DNA from: Desulfacinum infernum DSM 9756
GTDB lineage: Bacteria; Desulfobacterota; Syntrophobacteria; Syntrophobacterales; DSM-9756
Direction of reading: 5' to 3'
Assembly (NCBI RefSeq): GCF_900129305.1
Contig: NZ_FQVB01000005.1
Location: forward strand, 62,001-126,000
DNA: 64,000 bases
Shown: one piece after another, positions 54,192 through 62,345 of the stretch
How positions within the stretch are numbered: position 1 is the first letter of the stretch
Layout: the number at the start of each line of letters is the position of its first letter
The notes under the pieces: model-generated
What the model was told of the DNA's origin: nothing
What the model saw: only the letters and a program-made list of their open reading frames with translations
Database searches by the model: none
Made by a program: the position numbers and the translations under genes

Positions 54192-56189
54192 TCAGGCCCC
54201 CTCCCCGGCCCGGATCACTTCCAGAGCTTCCAGCACCGCCCGGTCGGGAACCGACCGAAAACGGTCCACCCGGCCGATCTTCCTGGGGATCACCCAGACC
54301 AGCCCCTCTCCCCCCTTTTTCTTGTCGTGACGCATGGCGGCGAGAACCCGTTCGGGATCGGCCGCCAGGGGGCTTCGGAGAGGGAGCCCGAAGGCTTTCA
54401 GAAGATCCTCGGCTGTCTTTTCCAGGGCCGGATCCGTCTCCCCCAGAAGCACCCCGATGCGCAGGGCCACCCGGATCCCCAGTCCCACCGCGTGCCCGTG
54501 CGCCAGGGCATATCCGCTGACCGCTTCCAGGGCGTGCCCCGTGGTGTGGCCAAGATTCAAGAGCTGGCGCAGTCCGAAATCCCTTTCGTCCGCCGCCACG
54601 TAGCGGTGCTTGATCCGTAGGCTTTCCGTAACGATCTCTTCCGCCGGCCCGGCGGGCAACGGGTAGGGATTCCCCTTCCTGCGGGCGAGGGAGGTGAGAA
54701 TCTCCAGGAGCCGCCCTCCTTCCAGGAAGGCGTACTTGATGACTTCCGCCATGCCGTTTTGCCATTCCCGCTCCGGCAGAGTGGTCAGAAAGTCGGGATC
54801 CACCAGCACCGCTTCCGGATGATGAAAGCTCCCCAGCAGGTTCTTCCCCTCGTCCAGATCCACCCCCGTCTTGCCTCCCAGGCAGCTGTCCACCTGGGCC
54901 AACAGGGTGGTGGGCACCTGGACCACGGGAACACCCCGCATGTAGATGGACGCCAGGAACCCGATGACATCCCCGGTCACACCTCCGCCGACGGCCACAA
55001 AGACGCTGGTTCGGTCCGCCCCTGCCTCCAGGGCCCTCCGGGCGAGTTTTTCCACCTGGGAAAGCCGCTTGTGGGCTTCTCGAGCTTCCCACTCCACCCA
55101 CAGGACCTCGGCCCCCGGTGGAAGGATCTTTTCCCGCCACAGGTCGGCCACCCGCCGATCCACAAAGATGACGGGGCGCCTTCCCGGGAATTTGTCCCGG
55201 AGCCAGGCACCCAGGGATCGGGCGGAGCGTCTTCCGATGGTCACGCCCGGGACGGGTTCCGTCGACCGGGATTCCCGCCCTTGGGCCTTTCCAGGCGATC
55301 CCGACCCCGTTTTATCCATCCCGTTGTTGTTCTGGTGCCAGGTAAGAAGGCGGTTGGTTTCCTGCAGGGCCTGGGCGCAGAAGCTGCCCAGATAGTCCCT
55401 GGTTCGGTGGAAGTCCTCGATGAAATCATCCCAGCGCCCTTTGCGAACCAAATCCAGGCTCCTTCGAAAGGCTCCCTGAAAGGCCTCCAGGGCCTCGTCC
55501 TTGAAGGGGTTTTTCATGCCGATGGCCGCATAGAGGTGGGGATCCTGGGCAAAAAGCCGCCCGATGAGATCCAACTCCAACCGGTAGATGGGGCTGGTGA
55601 AGCGCAGGCTTTCCTCAACGGACACGTTCAAGGTGCGCAGGCAGTGGCCCAGAACCACGGTGGCCATGTGGGGAATGAGCTGAATGACGGTCATCATCCG
55701 GTCGTGCTGTTCGGCCGTGCACTCGTGGACCTTCAGGCCCGCCTCCCGGAGAAGGGCCATGAGCCAATTCCAGGGGGCGTCCGGTACCCTCCCGCGACAC
55801 ACAATCATGGTTTGACCGGAAAAGCTGGTCACATAAGGCCCGTACATGGGGTGCAGTCCCACGAACCAGGCCGCCGAAGACTCCAGCACCCTCATGGGTT
55901 CCACCTTGAGGGAGCAGATATCGAGCACCAGCTGCCCGGGCCGGAAGTGCGGGCGGAGCGCTTCGAGGATCTCCACGGCCCGGTGCAGCGGAACACTGAC
56001 CAGAACCACATCGCTCTGAGCGACGAGCTCCTGGTTGTTCAGTGGAGTGGATACGTCCGAGATGACCACGGGATAGCCGAGGGAAGCAAAGAAACGGTGA
56101 AAGAGTCTCCCCATGGCGCCTAGGCCGCCGATGATGCCGACCGTGGGCCTTTCCACCCAGCCGCTAAAGTCGGAGCAGGTGTCCTGCAT
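54192..56189 (-). CDS. Fused prephenate dehydrogenase and 3-dehydroquinate synthase
   Basis: This protein of about 665 residues joins two pathway steps. About 13-280 is TyrA-like prephenate dehydrogenase: TVGIIGGLGAMG, VLVSVPLHRA, FVGLHPMYGP and SPIYRLELDLIGRLFAQDP. About 305-665 is AroB: AVGGGVTGD, VQVPTTLLAQVDSCLGGKTG, NLGHTTGHALE, and a catalytic HDKKKGG. It would make 4-hydroxyphenylpyruvate at one end and 3-dehydroquinate at the other. No chorismate mutase domain is seen. ATG 56189 has GGAGGA upstream; an ATG five codons earlier lacks one. It is downstream of the attenuated DAHP synthase gene. Confidence 0.9.
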   Translation of the reverse strand: MQDTCSDFSGWVERPTVGIIGGLGAMGRLFHRFFASLGYPVVISDVSTPLNNQELVAQSDVVLVSVPLHRAVEILEALRPHFRPGQLVLDICSLKVEPMRVLESSAAWFVGLHPMYGPYVTSFSGQTMIVCRGRVPDAPWNWLMALLREAGLKVHECTAEQHDRMMTVIQLIPHMATVVLGHCLRTLNVSVEESLRFTSPIYRLELDLIGRLFAQDPHLYAAIGMKNPFKDEALEAFQGAFRRSLDLVRKGRWDDFIEDFHRTRDYLGSFCAQALQETNRLLTWHQNNNGMDKTGSGSPGKAQGRESRSTEPVPGVTIGRRSARSLGAWLRDKFPGRRPVIFVDRRVADLWREKILPPGAEVLWVEWEAREAHKRLSQVEKLARRALEAGADRTSVFVAVGGGVTGDVIGFLASIYMRGVPVVQVPTTLLAQVDSCLGGKTGVDLDEGKNLLGSFHHPEAVLVDPDFLTTLPEREWQNGMAEVIKYAFLEGGRLLEILTSLARRKGNPYPLPAGPAEEIVTESLRIKHRYVAADERDFGLRQLLNLGHTTGHALEAVSGYALAHGHAVGLGIRVALRIGVLLGETDPALEKTAEDLLKAFGLPLRSPLAADPERVLAAMRHDKKKGGEGLVWVIPRKIGRVDRFRSVPDRAVLEALEVIRAGEGA

Positions 56190-56248
56190 ATGTCCTCCGT
56201 CCATTTCCCGAACCGGTTCCCGAGTCCTTTAGCTGTGGAATTCTTCTT

Positions 56249-57322
56249 TCAATCGCTGTCCCCCACGGCCTTGGAATGATGCCGTTGCGAACCGCCGTTG
56301 GTGCGAAGGATCCGGCGCCCCACGGCCCGAGCCACAGGCTCCAGCCTTTCCAGGAGCTCCTCCATGGCCTGGGGGGTCAGGGACTGGGCGCCGTCGCTCA
56401 GGGCTTCCTGGGGCCGCACGTGCACTTCCAGCATGAGCCCATCGGCGCCGGCGGCCACCGCCGCACAAGCCATGGCCGGGATCAGGTCGGTTCGGCCCAG
56501 GGCATGGCTGGGATCTACCACCACGGGAAGATGGGTGAGTTTTTTCAAAAGCGGCACGGCACTCAGATCCAGGGTGTTGCGGGTTTCCGATTCGAAGGTT
56601 CGGATGCCCCGCTCGCACAGGATCACCTTGTCGTTGCCGTGGCTGACGATGTATTCGGCGGACATGAGGAATTCCTTGATGGTGGCGGACATCCCCCGCT
56701 TGAGGATGACCGGCTTGTCCACCTGGCCCACTTCCGTGAGGAGACGGAAGTTTTGCATGTTGCGGGTGCCGATCTGCAGAACGTCCGCGTACTTGTAAAC
56801 CAGCAGGAGGTCCCGGGGGTCCATGACTTCCGTCACGATGGGCATGCCGGTCCTCTCCCGCACATCGCTCATGTACTTGAGGGCCAGCTCCCCCAGGCCC
56901 TGGAAGCTGTAGGGCGATGTTCTGGGCTTGAAGGCTCCGCCGCGCAGCATGGGAATCCCCATGGCATGGAGCGCGTCGGCGATCTCGTCCAACACCTGGC
57001 GTCCCTCCACGGCACAGGGTCCCGCGATGATGGGCACCGCCTCCCCTCCCACTTCCACTTGCCTGCCGATGCGAATGCGCGTGTTCTCTTCCTTGAACTC
57101 CCGGCTCACCAGCTTGTAGGGCTGCAGGATGGGATGGGCGGCCTCCACACCCGGAAAGCTCGTAAACGGAATCTCCTGGATCAATTCCCGTTCGCCGATG
57201 ACGCCGATGATGGTGCGCCGCTCTCCCTTGGACAGGTGGGTGCGCAACCCCATCTTTTCGATGCGGCCCAGGAGATCTCGAAGCTCCTCTTGTGTGTGGT
57301 CCGGTTTCATGACGACGATCAT
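56249..57322 (-). CDS. aroF: DAHP synthase (AroA I-beta type)
   Basis: This enzyme condenses phosphoenolpyruvate and erythrose-4-phosphate, the first shikimate step. The 357-residue protein has an N-terminal ferredoxin-like domain (about 1-75), which in Thermotoga-type enzymes gives Tyr/Phe feedback. The TIM-barrel has IAGPCAVEGR, FKPRTSPYSFQG, QIGTRNMQN and VVVDPSHALGR. ATG 57322 is preceded by GGAGGAG; the frame is open further upstream but includes leader RNA. The attenuator at 57403-57590 controls it. Confidence 0.95.
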   Translation of the reverse strand: MIVVMKPDHTQEELRDLLGRIEKMGLRTHLSKGERRTIIGVIGERELIQEIPFTSFPGVEAAHPILQPYKLVSREFKEENTRIRIGRQVEVGGEAVPIIAGPCAVEGRQVLDEIADALHAMGIPMLRGGAFKPRTSPYSFQGLGELALKYMSDVRERTGMPIVTEVMDPRDLLLVYKYADVLQIGTRNMQNFRLLTEVGQVDKPVILKRGMSATIKEFLMSAEYIVSHGNDKVILCERGIRTFESETRNTLDLSAVPLLKKLTHLPVVVDPSHALGRTDLIPAMACAAVAAGADGLMLEVHVRPQEALSDGAQSLTPQAMEELLERLEPVARAVGRRILRTNGGSQRHHSKAVGDSD

Positions 57323-57402
57323 CTCCACTCCTCCTTCCCGAACGGGGGACCCATGGCTGTTTGAGTTTGTCCTGACGGCGCTTCCCATGCGCCGCGGCCA
57401 AC

Positions 57403-57432
57403 AAAAAAGGCCGTGAGCTTCTGCCCACGGCC
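57403..57432 (-). terminator. Attenuator terminator upstream of the DAHP synthase gene
   Basis: On the minus strand GGCCGTGGGC-AGAAG-CTCACGGCC is followed by TTTTTT (57408-57403). It lies 81 bases before the start codon, between the leader peptide and the gene. Confidence 0.9.
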
Positions 57433-57533
57433 ATCGGGTCCCCAAAAACGAAGGCCGTGGGCTCTCGGGGTTAGCCCACGGCCTTTGTGCTGGTGAAATC
57501 AGTACCGGCTCAGCACGGTGGTCGGCTAACCCC
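57421..57533 (-). promoter_or_regulatory. Alternative hairpins of an aromatic amino-acid attenuator
   Basis: Segment A (57524-57533, inside the leader frame) pairs with 57467-57476. The latter lies in B, whose other pairing, with C, is the hairpin at 57453-57483. C (57453-57464) also pairs with D (57421-57432) over 10 bases as an antiterminator. D otherwise forms the terminator. A free gives A:B and then C:D, hence readthrough; A covered by the ribosome gives B:C and then the terminator. Confidence 0.85.
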
Positions 57534-57590
57534 TGAGGGGCCGCAATACCAACCGTAATAAAAGTAAAAGCCGGTAAAAAATCGATGCAT
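57510..57590 (-). CDS. Aromatic leader peptide (attenuator)
   Basis: This is a 26-codon frame, ATG 57590 to TGA 57510, with GAGGAAA eight bases upstream. Residues 4-15 contain four Phe, four Tyr and one Trp (FF..FYFYY.WY). Ribosome stalling there when charged tRNA is scarce would leave segment A free. The peptide itself is expected to have no other role. It is too short for ordinary gene finding. Confidence 0.88.
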   Translation of the reverse strand: MHRFFTGFYFYYGWYCGPSGVSRPPC

Positions 57591-57626
57591 GCCGCTTTCC
57601 TCGCTTGATTCTTCGCTGTTTGGTGT

Positions 57627-57656
57627 TTTATAGGAGACAGGCATCCGGGAGGTCAA
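57627..57656 (-). promoter_or_regulatory. Promoter of the aromatic operon
   Basis: TTGACC (complement of 57651-57656), an 18-base spacer and TATAAA (complement of 57627-57632) lie 37 bases upstream of the leader start codon. Confidence 0.8.
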
Positions 57657-57714
57657 GGACAAATTTTACAAAGCAATCCCCTTTCCCTCTCCCGTCTTCC
57701 GCGGGAACTTTTCC

Positions 57715-57743
57715 TTGACAACACGTGGGGGATCTCCTATAGG
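57715..57743 (+). promoter_or_regulatory. Promoter of rplM-rpsI
   Basis: TTGACA (57715-57720), a 17-base spacer and TATAGG (57738-57743) are near consensus and divergent from the aromatic-operon promoter. Confidence 0.85.
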
Positions 57744-57793
57744 ACTGTGCTTCGAGTTTGAGACCAGACGGAGCGGAATGGAGATATTTTATT

Positions 57794-58222
57794 ATGAAGA
57801 CGACCAGTGCCAAGTTTGATGCCGATGGAAGGAAATGGATCGTAGTGGATGCTGAGGGCCAGGTGCTGGGCCGACTGGCCAGCCAGATTGCCATGAGGCT
57901 CCGCGGGAAGCATCTGCCCACCTTCACGCCCCATGTGGATACGGGTGACTTCGTGGTGGTCATCAACGCCGAGAAGGTCCGCCTGACCGGGCGCAAGTGG
58001 GATCAGAAGGTCTACTACCGCCACTCGGGCTACATGGGCGGGCTGAAGGCCACCACGGCCCGAAAGCTCAACCAGGATCACCCGGAACGGCTCATCCAGT
58101 TTGCCGTGAGGGGCATGCTTCCCAAGAACCGCCTCGGGCGCAAGCTGCTGAAGAAGCTCAAGGTCTACAGCGGTGCCGAACATCCCCACGAAGCCCAGCA
58201 GCCCGAGAAGGTGGTTCTTTAG
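57794..58222 (+). CDS. rplM: 50S ribosomal protein L13
   Basis: This 142-residue protein is of normal length. It has [31 protein letters not shown] and [12 protein letters not shown], typical of L13. It assembles early into the large subunit. ATG 57794 was chosen by homology; a frame extends 12 codons further 5'. rpsI follows 27 bases later, the standard pair. Confidence 0.98.
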   Translation: MKTTSAKFDADGRKWIVVDAEGQVLGRLASQIAMRLRGKHLPTFTPHVDTGDFVVVINAEKVRLTGRKWDQKVYYRHSGYMGGLKATTARKLNQDHPERLIQFAVRGMLPKNRLGRKLLKKLKVYSGAEHPHEAQQPEKVVL

Positions 58223-58249
58223 AAGACGTAAGCTCGAAGGAGTTGGAAC

Positions 58250-58642
58250 ATGGCGGAACAACGTTTCTATGCAACCGGAAAGCGCAAATCGGCCGTGGCC
58301 CGTGTCTGGATCCAGCCCGGTACGGGGCGCGTCATCATCAATAAGAAGCCCATCGATGAATACATGGATCGGGAGACCAGCAAGATGGTGGTCCACCAGC
58401 CCCTGATGCTCACCGGTACCTACGGCAAGGTGGACATCTTCGTGAACGTCCACGGCGGCGGCGTCTCCGGGCAGGCGGGAGCCATCAAGCACGGGATCTC
58501 CAAGGCCCTGATCGAGTTCAATCCCGAATTTCGGGAGGTCCTGAAGCGCGCCGGTTTCATCACCCGTGACTCCCGCGTCAAGGAACGCAAGAAGTACGGC
58601 CAGCGCGGAGCGCGTGCCCGGTTCCAGTACTCCAAGCGCTAG
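58250..58642 (+). CDS. rpsI: 30S ribosomal protein S9
   Basis: This 130-residue protein has [20 protein letters not shown] and the C-terminal tail [17 protein letters not shown] that reaches the P-site tRNA. AAGGAG precedes the ATG. It is cotranscribed with rplM; an intrinsic terminator follows. Confidence 0.98.
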   Translation: MAEQRFYATGKRKSAVARVWIQPGTGRVIINKKPIDEYMDRETSKMVVHQPLMLTGTYGKVDIFVNVHGGGVSGQAGAIKHGISKALIEFNPEFREVLKRAGFITRDSRVKERKKYGQRGARARFQYSKR

Positions 58643-58693
58643 GCTGTTTTCAATCCCGTTATTTCCCTTCTCTTCCTTTGTCCGGAACTCACC

Positions 58694-58737
58694 ACAGGGG
58701 CCCGCGCCCACGGCGCAGGCCCCTGTTTTCTATGGAT
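58694..58737 (+). terminator. Intrinsic terminator after rpsI
   Basis: ACAGGGGCC and GGCCCCTGT form a stem with a GC-rich loop, followed by TTTTC. Confidence 0.8.
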
Positions 58738-58782
58738 ATCGGTCCATCACGGCTCCGTCCGTGAGGTGAAAGGGGGAAAACC

Positions 58783-59820
58783 ATGGTGCGAGTGGCCATC
58801 GCGGGGGCTTCGGGATACACGGGCTTCGAACTTCTTCGCATCCTTTGCCGTCATCCGCGCGCAACGGTGACAACCATCACATCCAGAGCCAACGCCGGGG
58901 AGGCCCTGGCGGACGTCTATCCTTCACTGCGTGGTCACTGCGACCTGATCTTTCAGGACACCACTCCGGAGATTCTCACGGCCGACGCCGATCTGGTCTT
59001 CACCGCCCTGCCCCACCAAGCGGCCATGGAGATCATTCCGGAGCTCCTGAACCGCGGTGTCAAGGTGGTGGACTTGAGTGCGGACTTCCGGTTCCGGGAC
59101 CCGGCCGTCTACCAGGCCTGGTACCAGGAACACACGGCCCCGGATCTCCTGGCCGAGTCCGTTTACGGCCTTCCGGAACTGTATCGGGACACCATCGCCC
59201 GCGCGCGCCTGGTGGGAAACCCGGGCTGTTACCCCACCAGCATCCTGCTCGCCGCAGCCCCTCTCCTGGTCCATCGCCTCGTGGATCCCCAAAGCCTCAT
59301 CGCCGACTCCAAGTCGGGCGTGAGTGGCGCCGGCCGGGGCTTGTCGCTCACCACCCATTTCTGCGAAGTCAATGACGGCTTCAGGGCTTACAAGGTGGCC
59401 GAGCACCGCCATACCCCGGAGATCGAACAGGAACTGAGCGTCCTGGCGGGGCGCCAGGTACGCATCAGCTTCACCCCCCACCTGGTTCCCATGAGCCGCG
59501 GCATTCTGAGCACCCTCTACGCCCAACTCCGAGCGGGGGTTACGGCGGAACAGGTTCGCGACGCCTACCACGACCTGTACGGCAAGGAGCGATTCGTCCG
59601 GCTGTGTCCCCAAGGCCAGTTCCCATCCACGCTCCAGGTCCGGGGCACCAACTACTGCGACCTGGCCTGGAAGGTGGACCCCCGGACGGGCCGGGTCGTG
59701 GTGGTATCCGTCATCGACAACCTGACCCGGGGCGCCTCGGGCCAGGCCGTCTGCAACATGAACATCATGATGGGCTTCGACGAGGACTGCGGCCTGGAAG
59801 ACGCTCCCTGGCTGCCTTGA
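58783..59820 (+). CDS. argC: N-acetyl-gamma-glutamyl-phosphate reductase
   Basis: This 345-residue NADPH-dependent reductase carries out the third step of arginine synthesis. It has the Rossmann motif GASGYTGFELLR, catalytic C149 in GNPGCYPT, SKSGVSGAGR, and a His-rich EHRHTPEI. It is of normal length. No other arg gene is in the window. AAAGGGGGAAAACC precedes the ATG. Confidence 0.96.
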   Translation: MVRVAIAGASGYTGFELLRILCRHPRATVTTITSRANAGEALADVYPSLRGHCDLIFQDTTPEILTADADLVFTALPHQAAMEIIPELLNRGVKVVDLSADFRFRDPAVYQAWYQEHTAPDLLAESVYGLPELYRDTIARARLVGNPGCYPTSILLAAAPLLVHRLVDPQSLIADSKSGVSGAGRGLSLTTHFCEVNDGFRAYKVAEHRHTPEIEQELSVLAGRQVRISFTPHLVPMSRGILSTLYAQLRAGVTAEQVRDAYHDLYGKERFVRLCPQGQFPSTLQVRGTNYCDLAWKVDPRTGRVVVVSVIDNLTRGASGQAVCNMNIMMGFDEDCGLEDAPWLP

Positions 59821-59829
59821 TGCAAAGAC

Positions 59830-59858
59830 AACCGCCAATGAACGCGGATGGACACAAA
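59830..59858 (+). repeat. Short dispersed repeat AACCGCCAATGAACGC
   Basis: AACCGCCAATGAACGCGGAT at this site recurs inverted at 28590-28619 (AACCGCCAATGAACGCGAAT). Confidence 0.6.
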
Positions 59859-59887
59859 TGGAGATGACGGATGCCCGGGAGTTCGCA

Positions 59888-59943
59888 CGGGCGGGCATGA
59901 AGCCCGCCCCTACAAGAACGGATTAACCTTTTGGGTAGGGGCG
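59888..59943. repeat. Compound palindromic repeat, copy R4
   Basis: GGGCGGGCATGAAGCCCGCC followed by CCTAC, and then GGGTAGGGGCGG, a truncated second arm. It overlaps the ribosome-binding region of truA. Confidence 0.8.
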
Positions 59944-59951
59944 GAATCATC

Positions 59952-60758
59952 TTGGACCCACAAGCCAAGCGCAACTTCATGCTCACACTGGAGTACGACG
60001 GTTCCAACTACCACGGCTGGCAGCGCCAGAAGGGCGCCCTCACCGTGCAGGAGGTGCTGGAATCGCGCCTGGAGATCATGCTGGGACGCCCGGTTTCGGT
60101 GCGCGCCTCCGGAAGGACGGATGCGGGGGTGCACGCGCTGGGCCAAGTGGTGAACTTTTACGCCAAGACCAGGCTGCAGCCGGAGGACTTCCTGAGAGGA
60201 TTAAACAGCCTGCTGCCTTCGGACATCGTGGTCCTGGACGCCCGGGAGGTCCCGGATTCTTTCCATGCGTGCTACTCGGCTACCAGCAAGATCTACGAAT
60301 ACCGCATCCTCAACCGCCCCATCCCGTCGGCTCTGGAACGCAACTACTCCTGGCACATTCCCAAGAAGCTCGATGTGGAGGCCATGCGGGCATGTCTCCC
60401 GGTTCTCCTGGGCGAACACGATTTCAGCGCCTTCATGGCCAGCCGCTCGTCAGTCAACACCACGGTACGCACCCTGTTGGACGCCCGGGTTCTGTGCCCG
60501 GATGAGGACCACATCTTTTTCCGCTTTGAAGCAACCGGGTTTTTGCGGCATATGGTCCGGAACCTGGTGGGGACGCTCGTGGAAGCGGGAAAAGGCAAAC
60601 TGGGCCCCGAAGGCCTCGCCCGGATCCTGGAAGGGCGGGACCGATCGCAGGCCGGCATGACCGCTCCCGCCCGGGGGCTCTACCTGGTCCGCGTTTACTA
60701 CGGGAGGGGGGAAGGCAAACCAGAAAACGTGAAAGGCGAAACGAGGGAGACGACATGA
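59952..60758 (+). CDS. truA: tRNA pseudouridine(38-40) synthase
   Basis: This protein of about 268 residues has the catalytic Asp (D57) in RASGRTDAGVHA and LTLEYDGSNYHGWQ at the start. TTG 59952 is preferred because AAGCGCAACTTCATG codons upstream of the first ATG (59979) encode the usual N-terminus, and the GGGGCGG of repeat R4 supplies a Shine-Dalgarno-like site. The stop overlaps the aminotransferase ATG by four bases. Confidence 0.9.
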   Translation: MDPQAKRNFMLTLEYDGSNYHGWQRQKGALTVQEVLESRLEIMLGRPVSVRASGRTDAGVHALGQVVNFYAKTRLQPEDFLRGLNSLLPSDIVVLDAREVPDSFHACYSATSKIYEYRILNRPIPSALERNYSWHIPKKLDVEAMRACLPVLLGEHDFSAFMASRSSVNTTVRTLLDARVLCPDEDHIFFRFEATGFLRHMVRNLVGTLVEAGKGKLGPEGLARILEGRDRSQAGMTAPARGLYLVRVYYGRGEGKPENVKGETRETT

Positions 60759-61951
60759 AGCTTTCTCAACGTGTCAGCCAAGTACAGCCATCGGCGACCC
60801 TGGCCATCAACGCCAAGGCCAAGGCCCTGCGCGCCGAAGGGAAACAGGTGATCAGCTTCGGCGTGGGCGAGCCCGATTTCGACACTCCGCACCATATCGG
60901 TGAGATGGCCGTCCAGGCCGTCCGGCGCGGCCAGACCCGGTACACGGCCGTTCAGGGCATTCCCGAATTGAAGGATGCCATCCTCGACACCATCCGCGCG
61001 GACTACGGCCTGGACTACCTGCCGGAAGAAGTTTTGGTCTCCTGCGGCGGCAAACACAGCCTTTACAATCTCTTCCAGGCCGTGCTGGATCCGGGGGACC
61101 AAGTGATCATCCCGGCTCCCTACTGGGTGTCCTATCCGGACATGGTTCGGCTGGCGGGGGCGGAGCCGGTGATCGTGGATTGTCCCGAAAGCGCTTCCTT
61201 CAAGCTGGACCCGGAATCCCTGCGCCGGGCCGTCACGGCCCGCACCCGCATGCTCATCCTGAACAGCCCCAGCAACCCCACGGGCGTTCACTACAAGCCG
61301 GAAGAATTGAAGGCCCTGGCGGAAGTGCTCCTGGACCACCCGGAAGTGATCATCGTCTCCGACGACATCTACTACCGGATGCTTTACAACGGCGCTCAAT
61401 GGGCCAACATCGCCATGGTGGAGCCGCGCCTGAAGGAGCGCACCTTCATTGTGAACGGCGTTAGCAAGACCTACGCCATGACGGGATGGCGCATCGGCTA
61501 CATGCTGGGAGATGCCGAAGTGATCAAGGCCGCCGGCAAGATTCAGAGCCAGTCCACCAGCAATCCCTGTTCCGTGGCCCAGTGGGCGGCGGTAGCGGCG
61601 CTCAGGGGATCCCAGGAGAGCGTGCAGGACATGCTGGAAGCCTTTTCCCAGCGGCGCGACTACGTGATGGAACGGCTGGGACGCCTGCCCGGCGTGACCT
61701 GCCCTGAGCCGCAGGGAGCCTTTTATGTCTTCCCCAACGTGAGCGCCTACTACGGCAAAACGGTGGGAAGCCGCTCCATCGGCGGATCCCTCGACCTGGC
61801 GGACTACCTCATGGAGGAGGCTCACCTGGCGGTGGTGCCCGGGGTGGCCTTCGGCGGAGACCGCTGCATCCGGTTGTCCTTCGCCCTTTCCATGGCAGAA
61901 TTGAAGGAAGGCTTCGACCGGCTGGAAAAGGCGCTGGGGCGTCTGGGCTGA
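60755..61951 (+). CDS. aspC: Aspartate/prephenate-type aminotransferase (class I)
   Basis: This 398-residue PLP enzyme of fold type I has the PLP lysine K238 in VNGVSKTYAMTGWRIGY. SPSNPTG and the C-terminal RLSFALS contain the carboxylate-binding Arg. It belongs to the subgroup that includes aspartate and prephenate aminotransferases. Whether it transaminates oxaloacetate, prephenate or both is not shown. Coupled to truA by an ATGA overlap. Repeat E4 begins five bases after the stop. Confidence 0.9.
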   Translation: MKLSQRVSQVQPSATLAINAKAKALRAEGKQVISFGVGEPDFDTPHHIGEMAVQAVRRGQTRYTAVQGIPELKDAILDTIRADYGLDYLPEEVLVSCGGKHSLYNLFQAVLDPGDQVIIPAPYWVSYPDMVRLAGAEPVIVDCPESASFKLDPESLRRAVTARTRMLILNSPSNPTGVHYKPEELKALAEVLLDHPEVIIVSDDIYYRMLYNGAQWANIAMVEPRLKERTFIVNGVSKTYAMTGWRIGYMLGDAEVIKAAGKIQSQSTSNPCSVAQWAAVAALRGSQESVQDMLEAFSQRRDYVMERLGRLPGVTCPEPQGAFYVFPNVSAYYGKTVGSRSIGGSLDLADYLMEEAHLAVVPGVAFGGDRCIRLSFALSMAELKEGFDRLEKALGRLG

Positions 61952-61955
61952 ATCT

Positions 61956-62126
61956 CTAGGAGCTTGTCCGAAAACTCGCCCAACCGTCACTCCCGCGCAA
62001 GCGGGAGTCCATAAGGTACCGGAAATCCTGGATCCCCGCTCCCCGTTCAAGCCGGGGACAAGCTTCGCGGGGATGACGGATGGAGACAAAACGAGGCAAA
62101 GCACCCATTGTCAGACAGCCTCCTAG
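61956..62126. mobile_element. MITE-like repeat element E4
   Basis: The left end is CTAGGAGCTTGTCCGA. The right end is the complement of TCAGACAGCCTCCTAG at 62111-62126. The interior has CCGCGCAAGCGG and CCCCGCTCCCCGTTC..GCGGGGATGACGG hairpins. The final CTAG is shared with E5. Confidence 0.75.
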
Positions 62127-62345
62127 GAGCCTGTCTGAGAACTCCGGGGATGACCGCTTTTTTCGTAGCGCAGCCCTTTAGGGCTGCGAAGGAATCCGCG
62201 AACTTCGGGCGGACCTCCGGGTATTCCCTATGACTTCATGGGGTTACGATGATCCCTTTCCGCAGGGCTGAAGCCCCGCGGCTACGAAGATAACCCAAAT
62301 CTCCGGCATCTTGAGCCGAGGAGCCATTGTCGGACAGCCTCCTCG
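62123..62345. mobile_element. MITE-like repeat element E5
   Basis: The left end is CTAGGAGCCTGTCTGA and the right end is CGGACAGCCTCCTCG. Inside are CGCAGCCCTTTAGGGCTGCG and GCAGGGCTGAAGCCCCGC. It is joined to E4 head to tail. Confidence 0.75.

Noticed and set aside
57323-57445. N-terminal extension of the DAHP synthase frame
   Set aside because: The frame is open to 57445, but that stretch is the attenuator terminator, and ATG 57322 has a strong GGAGGAG site.
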